From NCBI GenBank assembly GCA_023249715.1, contig JAHFCA010000001.1:1-35148 (forward strand): 35,148 bases of DNA, read 5' to 3'. This document shows, one piece after another, positions 17,253 to 24,987 of this stretch. Within the stretch, counting starts at the first letter, position 1. Each line of letters begins with the position of its first letter. Position numbers and translations under genes: made by a program. The notes beneath the pieces were generated by a model. It was not told the DNA's origin. It saw only the letters and a program-made list of their open reading frames with translations, and made no database searches. This stretch comes from Elusimicrobiota bacterium (GTDB taxonomy: Bacteria > Elusimicrobiota > Elusimicrobia > 2-02-FULL-39-32).

Positions 17253-18542
17253 ATGAAATTATCTCAATATTATATTCCTACGTTGCGCGAGGCTCCTCGG
17301 GATGCGGAAAATGTTTCTGCGCAACTGATGATGCGGTCCGGAATGGTGCGCAAGGTGGCGAGCGGGCTCTATTCATTCCTACCCCTAGGGATGCGAGTTC
17401 TAAAAAATGTGGAGGAGATCATTCGGGAGGAGATGAACGGCATCGGGGCATTGGAAGTGTGGCTGCCCCATATTCAACCCAAAGAATTATGGGAAGAGAC
17501 CGGCCGATGGGGAGTTTATGGCAAAGAGCTGCTGAGAATTAAAGATAGAAAAAATTCTGAATTTTGTTTTGCGCCTACGGCGGAAGAGGTGATTACCGAT
17601 TTAGTGCGAAAAGATGTGAAATCGTACCGCCAATTGCCGATTACATTGTACCAGTTTGGCGCTAAATTTAGGGATGAAATCCGTCCCCGCTTTGGCGTGA
17701 TGAGAGCCCGGGAATTTTACATGAAGGATGCCTACTCGTTTCATGCCGATGAGACGGATGCTTCAAACTATTATGAGAAAGCGTTTGAAGCGTATGGGAA
17801 AATTTTTAAAAAGTGCGGGCTTAAATTTTGGCCGGTGCAGGCGGAATCCGGAGCCATTGGGGGCAGTTTCTCGCATGAATTTATGGTGTTAGCCGAAACC
17901 GGAGAGGACGAAATTGTTTCTTGTTCCAATGGCTGCGGCTACGCGGCGAACCGAGAGAGAGCTGCCGTAGAATATGGGAGAGAGGTTAAATCGGAAGATC
18001 TCTGTTTGCGGTGCAAGGAGAAGGGGAAAGAGTCTCCTTTACGTTTTTCCAGAGGGATTGAAGTGGGGCACACGTTTAAGTTAGGCGCCAAATATTCTCA
18101 AGCGATGCAGGCCACCTATTTGGACGATGCGGGGAAATCGCATCCCTTTGTGATGGGGTGTTATGGCATTGGGGTATCCCGAGTAGTAGCTGCGGCGATC
18201 GAACAAAGCTATGACGCGAATGGAATTATTTGGCCCAGGGAGATCGCCCCTTTTCAGGTGATTCTAGTTCCCATTAATTTTGAGGAGCCAAAAACCAAAG
18301 AGTGGAGTCTGGAAATTGAAAGAGAATTGACCCAACGGGGTGTTTCTGTTTTGTTAGACGACCGTTCGGAACGAGCCGGGGTTAAGTTTAAAGATGCCGA
18401 TTTGATTGGGGCTCCCATCCGGGTTACCATCGGAGAGAAGGGCATTCAGAACGGAACGGTAGAAGTAAAAGAGAGAGCGGGGGAGACGGTGATCCATGTA
18501 AGAAAAGAAGAAATCTTAACGCATTTAATTGAACGGATATGA
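17253..18542 (+). CDS. proS: Prolyl-tRNA synthetase lacking the INS editing domain
   Basis: Class II synthetase charging tRNA-Pro. Motif 2 is in FRDEIRPRFGVMRAREFYMKD (from residue 139, shown in part) and motif 3 in MGCYGIGVSR (301-310), followed by the anticodon-binding domain. At 429 aa it lacks the ~180-aa INS editing domain normally inserted between motifs 2 and 3 in bacterial-type enzymes (E. coli 572 aa). In its place is a short linker of about 40 residues with C224, C228, C251 and C254, a possible small zinc site. INS-less bacterial ProRS of similar length is known from alphaproteobacteria. Alanyl-tRNA-Pro proofreading would then need a separate trans-editing protein. Confidence 0.96.
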   Translation: MKLSQYYIPTLREAPRDAENVSAQLMMRSGMVRKVASGLYSFLPLGMRVLKNVEEIIREEMNGIGALEVWLPHIQPKELWEETGRWGVYGKELLRIKDRKNSEFCFAPTAEEVITDLVRKDVKSYRQLPITLYQFGAKFRDEIRPRFGVMRAREFYMKDAYSFHADETDASNYYEKAFEAYGKIFKKCGLKFWPVQAESGAIGGSFSHEFMVLAETGEDEIVSCSNGCGYAANRERAAVEYGREVKSEDLCLRCKEKGKESPLRFSRGIEVGHTFKLGAKYSQAMQATYLDDAGKSHPFVMGCYGIGVSRVVAAAIEQSYDANGIIWPREIAPFQVILVPINFEEPKTKEWSLEIERELTQRGVSVLLDDRSERAGVKFKDADLIGAPIRVTIGEKGIQNGTVEVKERAGETVIHVRKEEILTHLIERI

Positions 18543-18576
18543 AAGCCGACATTAACTTTAAAAAATTAAAAGCGCA

Positions 18577-18606
18577 TTGACATAGACCCGTCGTAGAAGT
18601 TATAAT
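18577..18606 (+). promoter_or_regulatory. Consensus promoter of the rimP-nusA-infB operon
   Basis: TTGACA at 18577-18582 and TATAAT at 18601-18606 are both perfect sigma-70 boxes, separated by 18 bases. The expected start is near 18613, right at the base of the hairpin described in the next entry. This is the best promoter match in the window and marks a break between the proS cluster and the rimP operon. Confidence 0.85.
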
Positions 18607-18613
18607 CATTATA

Positions 18614-18649
18614 GAAGTGGCTGAAGGTGATGCCGCTTTTTTGTTTTTT
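18614..18649 (+). terminator. Promoter-proximal hairpin plus T tract: probable attenuator of the nusA operon
   Basis: AGTGGC at 18616-18621 pairs with GCCGCT at 18632-18637 (one G-U), extended by an A-T pair outside, around a 10-base loop. It is followed directly by a T-rich run ending at 18649 with one interrupting G. This is the form of an intrinsic terminator, but it lies in the leader, 12 bases before the rimP ATG, not at an operon end. Early termination that responds to NusA would give autoregulation; a similar arrangement has been reported for the nusA operon of Bacillus subtilis. Confidence 0.65.
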
Positions 18650-18660
18650 AAAGGAAACCA

Positions 18661-19170
18661 ATGTCTTTATCTAAAGAAATTCAAGATTTTATAGATTCTA
18701 AACTGAAAGAAAACGGTTTTGAATTGGTAGATTTGGATTATCGTAAAGAGGGGGGGCGATGGATCTTAAGAGTCTTTATGGATAAACTTATCTCTCCTGA
18801 GGAAACGTCTCCTGAAGTAAAAGAAGGAATATTGAAGTCGGGAGTTACTCTGGAGGATTGTGAACGCATGAGTGAAACATTGGGACGTTGGCTGGATACG
18901 ACTTCTTTCTTTATGACTCCCTATGTCTTAGAGATTTCTTCCCCGGGAATAAACCGGACATTAAAAAGAGAGGACCAATTTTTAAAATTTATAGGACAAA
19001 ACGTTAAAGTATCTCTCTATGCTCCTTTGAGTCTGGAATCAAAACAGAAAAATTTTGCAGGAAAATTAGTCGATTGCAAAAACCACTCTATATCCGTTGA
19101 AGATGCTACGAGTGGATTAGCTCAAATTCCAATCGAGAGTATCGCAAAAGCGCATCTCAATATCATTTAA
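18661..19170 (+). CDS. rimP: Ribosome maturation factor RimP
   Basis: 30S assembly factor (169 aa; E. coli 150). The N-terminal alpha/beta domain shows FELVDLDYRKEGGRWILRVFMD, then GVTLEDCERMSETLGRWLD, and the hallmark YVLEISSPGINRTLKRE, followed by a small beta-barrel domain. A short insertion of about 12 residues (PEETSPEVKEGI) lies in the first domain. The ATG is preceded by AAAGGAA. It is the first gene of a rimP-nusA-infB-rbfA unit found throughout bacteria, whose members join transcription with ribosome assembly and initiation. Confidence 0.95.
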   Translation: MSLSKEIQDFIDSKLKENGFELVDLDYRKEGGRWILRVFMDKLISPEETSPEVKEGILKSGVTLEDCERMSETLGRWLDTTSFFMTPYVLEISSPGINRTLKREDQFLKFIGQNVKVSLYAPLSLESKQKNFAGKLVDCKNHSISVEDATSGLAQIPIESIAKAHLNII

Positions 19171-19191
19171 TTTATAAAGAAGGATAATAAA

Positions 19192-20583
19192 ATGGCCGAA
19201 GCAAAGAATGTACTAACGACGCTATTAGATCAAATTGAAAGAGACAAAGGAGTTAAAAAAGAAGAACTCTTAAAGATGATAGAAGCCTCCTTGGTTTCCG
19301 CCTATAGAAAGCATTATGGTAAAAATATCAATGTCATTGCCACCATCGATCCGGAGACTGCTGCCATAAAGGCGTATGTCATTAAGAAAGTTGTGGAGGA
19401 CGTAAAAAATCCAACAGAAGAAATTTCTCCCAAAGAAGTTTTGAGTTTAGGTTTAAAAGCCGCGCTTGGGGAAGACGTGAACATTGCTGTGGACACGGAA
19501 GATTTTTCGAGAATTGCGGCCCAAATTGCCAAACAGATTATTGTGCAAAAAATTAGAGAGGTGGAACGCACCACTCTATTTGCGGAATTTAGCGGAAAAG
19601 AAAATTCTTTAGCCAGCGGGTCTGTATTTCGGTTTGCGGATCGGAATATTATTGTGGATCTGGGCAAGGCAGAGGCCTTAATGCCTATGAGCGAGCAAGT
19701 GAGACGGGAACGTTTTAATGTGGGAGATCGGGTTAAAGTTTTGGTATTACGGGTAGAGAGGGGCAGTCGCGGGCCCGTAGTCATAGTCTCCCGATCCCAT
19801 CCAGATTTGGTGAAGCGGTTGTTGGAGCTCGAAGTTCCCGAAGTCACCGATAAAATCGTAGAAGTAATTTCTGTTGTTCGCGATCCTGGTTTTAGGGCTA
19901 AGGTATTAGTAAAATCGAACAACTCTAAGATTGATCCGGTAGGGACTTGCGTGGGGGTGCGAGGGTCTAGGATCCGTCCCGTTATTGATGAGTTGCATGG
20001 AGAAAGAATTGATCTTATTCCGTGGAACAGTGAGACGGAAAAATTTATTGGCGCCTCTTTATCTCCCGCGAAAGTATTATCGGTAACCATTCAGAAAGAT
20101 GATTCTAAAATCGCGGATGTTTTGGTTCCGGACGATATGCTCTCGCTTGCGATTGGTAAAAATGGGCAAAATGTCCGACTCGCCTCAAAATTAACCGGTT
20201 GGAATATTAACGTAAAATCAGAATCACAGAAAAAGGATGATGCGGCAAAAATACTTAGTTCCGCTCAAAAAAGTCTAGCCGATATTGAGGGAGTAGGGCC
20301 AAGAATAGCCGATGTATTGATTAAAGGGGGATGGGCTCATCCCGCCAAGATAGCGAGCGCCACCAAAGAACAATTGACTGCGCTGCAAGGCATTGGAGAT
20401 AAAACAGCTGAAAAATTAATAGAATCGGCTAAAGCTCTCCTAGAAAAAGAGGCGAATCAAAAAGAAGCAACTAAGCCAGCGGAAGAAAAAGGAAAGGAGG
20501 TGAGTATTAGTGAAGAAAGAGAAAAAGGGAACGAAATCTCCCAAAAAGGAGACATTGGATCCAGCCAAGAAAAAGAGTGTTAA
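19192..20583 (+). CDS. nusA: Transcription termination/antitermination factor NusA
   Basis: RNA polymerase-associated factor acting in pausing, termination and antitermination. Domain order is visible: N-terminal domain (1-130), S1 (about 137-200), KH1 with GVRGSRI, KH2 with LAIGKNGQNVRLA, and a single helix-hairpin-helix repeat (about 360-415) with IEGVGPRIADVLI and LQGIGDKTAEKLIE. The last ~50 residues are a Lys/Glu-rich tail without obvious fold. The gene's final 74 bases overlap the infB start in another frame. The AAGGATAATAAA just upstream serves as ribosome-binding region. Shorter than E. coli NusA (495 aa) because it lacks the two AR repeats. Confidence 0.97.
   Translation: MAEAKNVLTTLLDQIERDKGVKKEELLKMIEASLVSAYRKHYGKNINVIATIDPETAAIKAYVIKKVVEDVKNPTEEISPKEVLSLGLKAALGEDVNIAVDTEDFSRIAAQIAKQIIVQKIREVERTTLFAEFSGKENSLASGSVFRFADRNIIVDLGKAEALMPMSEQVRRERFNVGDRVKVLVLRVERGSRGPVVIVSRSHPDLVKRLLELEVPEVTDKIVEVISVVRDPGFRAKVLVKSNNSKIDPVGTCVGVRGSRIRPVIDELHGERIDLIPWNSETEKFIGASLSPAKVLSVTIQKDDSKIADVLVPDDMLSLAIGKNGQNVRLASKLTGWNINVKSESQKKDDAAKILSSAQKSLADIEGVGPRIADVLIKGGWAHPAKIASATKEQLTALQGIGDKTAEKLIESAKALLEKEANQKEATKPAEEKGKEVSISEEREKGNEISQKGDIGSSQEKEC
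20494..20503 (+). promoter_or_regulatory. Full-consensus Shine-Dalgarno for infB inside nusA
   Basis: AAGGAGGTGA is a complete complement of the 16S rRNA 3' end, six bases before the GTG at 20510. It lies within the nusA reading frame and decides the infB start, although this start is 74 bases before the nusA stop. Confidence 0.85.
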
Positions 20584-22627
20584 GGCAACGCAACCTAAAG
20601 AAGAAAAAAGTCCTCTTCCGGAAAAAGCTAAGAGTAAAAGGGGGCCGAAGGCCAAATCTTTAGGACTCTCCATTGGGGAAAGTCCTCTTAAAGAATCTCC
20701 GACTGTTGCGATTCCTGCGGTTATCGCTCCTCTACCCGTGGTAAACAAAGAGAGCGCCGCGCCTTCTTCTAAAGAAAAAAGTGTGATTCCAGAACAAGCT
20801 CCAAAAACAGAGAAGCTGGAAATACCTACAAAACAAAATATTACTGAAGTTCCTTTGAAGCCACGGGAATCATTGAAACCAAAAATTACATTTAATGAAA
20901 CTATTACGGTTAAAGATTTATCCGATAAAATGAATTTAAAGATCGGAGATATTTTAATGCGCCTGTTAAAAATGGGAGTGCGAGCGAGTTTAAACCAACG
21001 TTTAGATGTGGATACGACTACTCTGTTAGCTGCGGAATATGGGGTGGAGGCTGAATTTGTTCCCATCTATAGCGAAGAAGGGATGTTAAAAAATGAAGAG
21101 GAAGATAAAAGCAATTTAAAACCCAGACCTCCCATTGTTACGGTGATGGGCCATGTGGACCATGGGAAGACCTCTTTGCTAGACGCTATTCGGGAAGCGA
21201 GGGTCGCGGAAAAAGAGGCGGGAGGCATTACGCAGCATATTGGAGCGTACAAAGTTCGTTGTGAAAAGGGCGATATTGTATTTTTAGATACTCCCGGCCA
21301 TGAAGCATTCACCGCCATGAGAGCGAGGGGAGCCCAAGCGACAGACTTAGTGGTATTGGTGGTAGCGGCCGATGATGGAGTAATGCCTCAGACTGTGGAG
21401 GCGATTGATCACGCCCGTGCCGCCGGAGTGAATATTTTAGTCGCGATCAATAAAATTGATTTGCCTCAAGGAAAACCGGAAAGAGTGAAACAAGAACTTT
21501 CGAAATATGATTTAAGTCCGGAAGAATGGGGGGGTAAAACTATTTTTGTAGAGGTATCCGCTAAAAAGCGTTTGAATATCGATAAACTTTTAGAAATGAT
21601 TCTCTTAGAAGCGGAATTAATGGAACTAAAAGCAAATCCCAATCGGAATGGGCGAGGGGTGGTGATCGAAGCGAAACTCGATCCCCAAAAGGGTCCGGTA
21701 GCGACCGTATTGGTTCAAAAAGGAACCTTAAGAATAGGCAACACTTTTGTCTGCGGATTAACGAGTGGTCGGGTAAAGGCTCTAACGGATGATAGGGGAT
21801 GCCGCATTATTGAAGCCACTCCGGCAACTCCGGTAGAAGTGCTGGGATTCTCTGAGACTCCTCAATTAGGGGATGGCGTGATTGTGGTGAATTCAGAAAA
21901 AGAATCTCGAGATATCATTGAAAAAAGAAAAAATTTAAGCCGAGAAGCTATTTTTGAAAAGAAGCGCCACATCTCTTTGGAACTACTCTCAAAAGTGGCT
22001 AAAGAAGGAAAAATTAAAGAATTAAAAATTGTATTAAAAGCCGATGTTCAGGGCTCCTTAGAAGCGTTGAAGGATTCTATTGGTAAGATTGAAAATCATG
22101 AAATTATGGTTCGAGTGATCCATTCCGGGGTGGGAGGCATTACAGAATCCGACGTTTCGTTGGCAGCCGCTTCGGATGCGATCCTGATTGGTTTTTCTGT
22201 TCGGCCCGAACCGGCGGGGGAAGAGCTTGCCCGCAGAGAAGGCATAGAAATAAAAACCTATCGCATTATTTATGAGGTGATAAAGGATATTCGCGATTCT
22301 CTCAGCGGGCTCCTGACTCCAGAAGAAAAAGAGAGTGCGCAGGGTCGTTTGGAAATCCGTCAAGTCTTTAAAACCCCTCAAGGGAAAGTAGGCGGATGTA
22401 TGGTGGTGCAAGGAAAAATTAGCCGGGCTGCTCGCGTAAGGCTGCTGAGAGATTCCAAAATTATATTCGATGGAAAAATACTCGCATTAAAACGATTTAA
22501 AGATGATGTAAAAGAAGTAGAGCAAGGTTTTGAATGCGGAGTTTCTTTGGAAAACTTTGATGATTTAAACCCCAAAGATATCCTTGAAACCTATATTATA
22601 GAGACGCATGCTCGAAAATTAGAGTAA
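20510..22627 (+). CDS. infB: Translation initiation factor IF-2
   Basis: GTPase that brings fMet-tRNA to the 30S subunit and promotes subunit joining. After a Lys/Pro/Ser-rich, probably disordered N-terminal region (1-125) come the IF2-N domain (131-184), the GTPase with GHVDHGKT (214-221), DTPGHEAF and NKID, then the beta-barrel domains, ending with LNPKDILETYIIE. The 705-aa length is near the shorter bacterial forms. The GTG start is fixed by a perfect Shine-Dalgarno, and the first 74 bases overlap nusA in a different frame. The small ylxR and ylxQ genes found between nusA and infB in many Gram-positive bacteria are absent. Confidence 0.97.
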   Translation: MKKEKKGTKSPKKETLDPAKKKSVKATQPKEEKSPLPEKAKSKRGPKAKSLGLSIGESPLKESPTVAIPAVIAPLPVVNKESAAPSSKEKSVIPEQAPKTEKLEIPTKQNITEVPLKPRESLKPKITFNETITVKDLSDKMNLKIGDILMRLLKMGVRASLNQRLDVDTTTLLAAEYGVEAEFVPIYSEEGMLKNEEEDKSNLKPRPPIVTVMGHVDHGKTSLLDAIREARVAEKEAGGITQHIGAYKVRCEKGDIVFLDTPGHEAFTAMRARGAQATDLVVLVVAADDGVMPQTVEAIDHARAAGVNILVAINKIDLPQGKPERVKQELSKYDLSPEEWGGKTIFVEVSAKKRLNIDKLLEMILLEAELMELKANPNRNGRGVVIEAKLDPQKGPVATVLVQKGTLRIGNTFVCGLTSGRVKALTDDRGCRIIEATPATPVEVLGFSETPQLGDGVIVVNSEKESRDIIEKRKNLSREAIFEKKRHISLELLSKVAKEGKIKELKIVLKADVQGSLEALKDSIGKIENHEIMVRVIHSGVGGITESDVSLAAASDAILIGFSVRPEPAGEELARREGIEIKTYRIIYEVIKDIRDSLSGLLTPEEKESAQGRLEIRQVFKTPQGKVGGCMVVQGKISRAARVRLLRDSKIIFDGKILALKRFKDDVKEVEQGFECGVSLENFDDLNPKDILETYIIETHARKLE

Positions 22628-22632
22628 TCCCC

Positions 22633-23022
22633 ATGCAGTTTAAGCGATCGGAAAGGGTGAGCGAACTCTTACGGCATGAAATTTCTAAACTCGTTCAAGA
22701 AATTCAAAATCCAAAATTGGGTTTTGTTACCATTACGGCCGTAAAAGTATCGGATGATTTAAGCGAAGCAAAGGTTTTCTACTCTGTTTATGGGAGTGAG
22801 GAAGAAAAAAAGATAAGCGGAGAAATTTTAATTCGCGCGGTCTCTTTTATTCGGCATTCTTTAGGAAAAAGGTTGGAAAGCTTAAAAAAAGTTCCTACGC
22901 TTAAATTTATATTTGATACGACTCTAGAACAAGCTCAAAGAATTAATTCTATTTTAAACCAAATTGCCCAAGAACGCACCGACGACCCAGCGGAAAACAA
23001 TTCAGAACAAAAACCACAATAA
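22633..23022 (+). CDS. rbfA: Ribosome-binding factor A
   Basis: Small KH-like 30S maturation factor (129 aa; E. coli 133) acting on the 5' region of 16S rRNA. The family pattern is clear: RSERVSELLRHEISKLVQE, then LGFVTITAVKVSDDLSEAKVF and LGKRLESLKKVPTLKFIFD with a helix of ERTDD. It starts 5 bases after infB. The last ~15 residues are a polar tail. The order infB-rbfA-nrnA is common. Confidence 0.95.
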   Translation: MQFKRSERVSELLRHEISKLVQEIQNPKLGFVTITAVKVSDDLSEAKVFYSVYGSEEEKKISGEILIRAVSFIRHSLGKRLESLKKVPTLKFIFDTTLEQAQRINSILNQIAQERTDDPAENNSEQKPQ

Positions 23023-23036
23023 AATCTTTTTCTTCC

Positions 23037-24008
23037 ATGAATAAAGTTAAAATATTTCAAGAGATTATTGTTGCCCTTAAAGCAGGTAAAACTTTTTTTC
23101 TTTCGGGGCATAAAAAACCGGACGGGGATACGGTGGCTTCGGAGTTAGCCATGCAGAGCCTGCTACATCGCCTCCATAAAAAATGCGATATCTATAATGC
23201 CGAATCGGTTCCTTTGAACTTGTCCTTTATGCCTGGAGTTAAGACGATAAAGACATCTAAAAATGTTATAAAAAATTATGATGTGGCGATTATTTTTGAG
23301 TGTTCGGGTCCCGACCGAATGGGAAATATTATTGATTTAAAAAAGAGAGTTAAAACGGTAATCAATATTGATCACCATTTAAAACATGGAGCCTTTGGAG
23401 ATATCAATTTAATTGACGTGAAGGCCTCCTCTAATTCGGAACAATTGTTTTATCTTTTTAAACAATTAAACTTTCCTTTAACAAAGAATGAAGCCACATG
23501 TTTGTATGTGGGAATTACCGCCGATACGGGAAGATTTCGTCATTCCAATACGAATGCGGAAACTCTGTGGATTGCGTCCCGTTTGTTACAACGCGGAGTT
23601 CAGCCAGCGCCATTAAGTGAAAAAATGTTCGAAACGCGTGGGCGGAGCGCTCTGAAGCTTTTGGGACATTGTTTAAGTAATTTAGAGCTCATGCAAAATA
23701 ATAAAATCGCCATGATGGCAATTGCTCCTAAAGATTTTAGCGCGACGCATTCTACGGATGAAGATACCGAAGAGATCGTTAATTATGGGCTTATGATTCC
23801 CACCACTTTAATTTCTATCTTGGTGCGCCAGCCTAAAAGCGGAGACCCCGTTAAGGTGAGTTTTAGAGGGAGGAGAGAAGCGAATGTTTGCGCGCTTGCG
23901 GAGAAATTTGGCGGGGGCGGGCATCGCTACGCCGCGGGTTGCGAAATAGAGGATTCTTTAGAAAATGTTTATGAAAAGATCCTGACTGCGGCAAAAAAGG
24001 CGGTGTAA
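23037..24008 (+). CDS. nrnA: DHH/DHHA1 phosphoesterase, NrnA-type oligoribonuclease/pAp phosphatase
   Basis: Predicted manganese-dependent phosphodiesterase that degrades nano-RNA and may dephosphorylate pAp. Motif I is HKKPDGD (H25, D29, D31), the DHH motif is D112-H113-H114, and TADTGRF gives D163. The C-terminal DHHA1 domain ends with FGGGGHRYAAG. At the second acidic motif, where NrnA proteins usually have Asp, this protein has Glu88 in IIFECSGPDRMG. The 323-aa length is standard. It lies between rbfA and ribF, the usual place for this gene. The ATG at 23037 follows a pyrimidine-rich leader without Shine-Dalgarno. Confidence 0.92.
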   Translation: MNKVKIFQEIIVALKAGKTFFLSGHKKPDGDTVASELAMQSLLHRLHKKCDIYNAESVPLNLSFMPGVKTIKTSKNVIKNYDVAIIFECSGPDRMGNIIDLKKRVKTVINIDHHLKHGAFGDINLIDVKASSNSEQLFYLFKQLNFPLTKNEATCLYVGITADTGRFRHSNTNAETLWIASRLLQRGVQPAPLSEKMFETRGRSALKLLGHCLSNLELMQNNKIAMMAIAPKDFSATHSTDEDTEEIVNYGLMIPTTLISILVRQPKSGDPVKVSFRGRREANVCALAEKFGGGGHRYAAGCEIEDSLENVYEKILTAAKKAV

Positions 24009-24020
24009 TATCCCGGATTC

Positions 24021-24938
24021 ATGGAAAATAAGGGAAATATTCTTACCCTTGGCACGTTTGATGGCGTTCATAGAGGTCACCAAGCTCTCTTAAATAGCGT
24101 TACAACCTTTGCTAAGGAACTGCATTTAAAATCCCTGGCTTTAACCTTTACAAAACCCCCGCGGCTTTATTTTTCTCCCAGCAAAGAACCTACCCTATTG
24201 ACGACTATCCAGGAAAAGAGACGTTTTCTGAATTCTATAGGAATAGATCGAGTCCGTGTTTTAAATTTTAACCAATCGTTAGCTTCGGTTTCCGCTACGG
24301 ATTTCTTTAACCGCATTATCCTGCGGCAATGCGGGGCTAAAGGGATTGTGGTGGGGTACAATTTTTGTTTTGGATCGTCTCGAGAGGGAACTATCCCCTT
24401 TTTAAAGAAGATGGCAAAAAGGAAAGGAATTCGAGTAGAGGTGCTTCCTCCCTTACTCAAGGGAGAACGTCCTATTTCTTCGGGCTGGATTAGAGAGAGT
24501 CTTAAGCGCGGTCATTTAAAATTGGCGAATGATCTTTTAGGCCGAGCGTACTCTGCAGAGGGGACCGTTGTACCTGGTTTGGGGATTGGCAAAAAAATTG
24601 GATTTCCGACCCTAAATTTTAAAGTCGATCCCATGAAAATTTTACCGGAAGGTGTTTTTGTGGTTAAGGTGAACTTGAAGGATGAGAATAAATTCTGGAT
24701 TGGCATGGCAAACGTGGGGGTGCGCCCCACGATTATGGATGACTTAAAGAATAAACGCTTGGAAGTCCATCTGCTTAATTTTAGAGGGAATCTTTATGGG
24801 GAAACTCTTACCGCGCACTTTCTTAAAAAAATCAGATCGGAGAAAAAATTCGATTCCCTGGGAAGTTTAAAAGCGCAATTGAAGAAGGATCTTGAGGTTA
24901 CAAAGCATTCGCTTTTCTTCCGGCTTACGCGGGAATGA
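24021..24938 (+). CDS. ribF: Bifunctional riboflavin kinase / FAD synthetase
   Basis: Makes FMN from riboflavin and FAD from FMN. The N-terminal nucleotidyltransferase shows LTLGTFDGVHRGHQAL (9-24) and the GYNFCFG segment; the C-terminal kinase has the GLGIGKKIGFPTLNF loop and VGVRPTI. The 305-aa length is typical. The usual ISSTRIR motif reads ISSGWIRESL here. The last codons (FFRLTRE) run into a short near-palindrome that resembles a widespread genomic repeat, so the true C terminus may have been altered. truB, which often precedes ribF, is not present. Start ATG at 24021 has no Shine-Dalgarno. Confidence 0.94.
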   Translation: MENKGNILTLGTFDGVHRGHQALLNSVTTFAKELHLKSLALTFTKPPRLYFSPSKEPTLLTTIQEKRRFLNSIGIDRVRVLNFNQSLASVSATDFFNRIILRQCGAKGIVVGYNFCFGSSREGTIPFLKKMAKRKGIRVEVLPPLLKGERPISSGWIRESLKRGHLKLANDLLGRAYSAEGTVVPGLGIGKKIGFPTLNFKVDPMKILPEGVFVVKVNLKDENKFWIGMANVGVRPTIMDDLKNKRLEVHLLNFRGNLYGETLTAHFLKKIRSEKKFDSLGSLKAQLKKDLEVTKHSLFFRLTRE

Positions 24939-24940
24939 CG
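24918..24940 (+). repeat. Near-palindromic sequence at the ribF 3' end, possible dispersed-repeat remnant
   Basis: TTCCGGC and GCGGGAA flank a TTAC loop (six of seven pairs), followed by TGACG. It resembles the TTCCCGC...GCGGGAATGACG family of dispersed intergenic repeats seen in many bacterial genomes. It contains the ribF stop codon. No T tract follows, so it is not a clear terminator. Only one copy is in this window. Confidence 0.35.
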
Positions 24941-24948
24941 AGTGTAAC

Positions 24949-24977
24949 TTTACTTATAAATAAAAAATTGCTATTCT
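24949..24977 (+). promoter_or_regulatory. Predicted promoter of rpsO
   Basis: TTTACT at 24949-24954 and TATTCT at 24972-24977 are spaced by 17 bases, with TGC immediately before the -10 box (extended -10). The start would be near 24984, only about four bases before the rpsO ATG, so the transcript would be almost leaderless. An alternative weak -10 is TATAAA at 24955-24960, which would give a leader of about 20 bases. Confidence 0.5.
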
Positions 24978-24987
24978 ATGTTCTTAT

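Noticed and set aside
19314..20090. Long minus-strand open frame (258 codons) opposite nusA
   Set aside because: It lies wholly antisense to conserved NusA domains, shows no recognisable motif and is Ser/Thr-rich, as expected from reading a gene backwards.
20440..21066. Minus-strand open frame (208 codons) opposite the infB 5' region
   Set aside because: It mirrors the Lys/Glu-rich low-complexity segment of nusA/infB as Phe/Ser-rich sequence; no ribosome-binding site or homology features.
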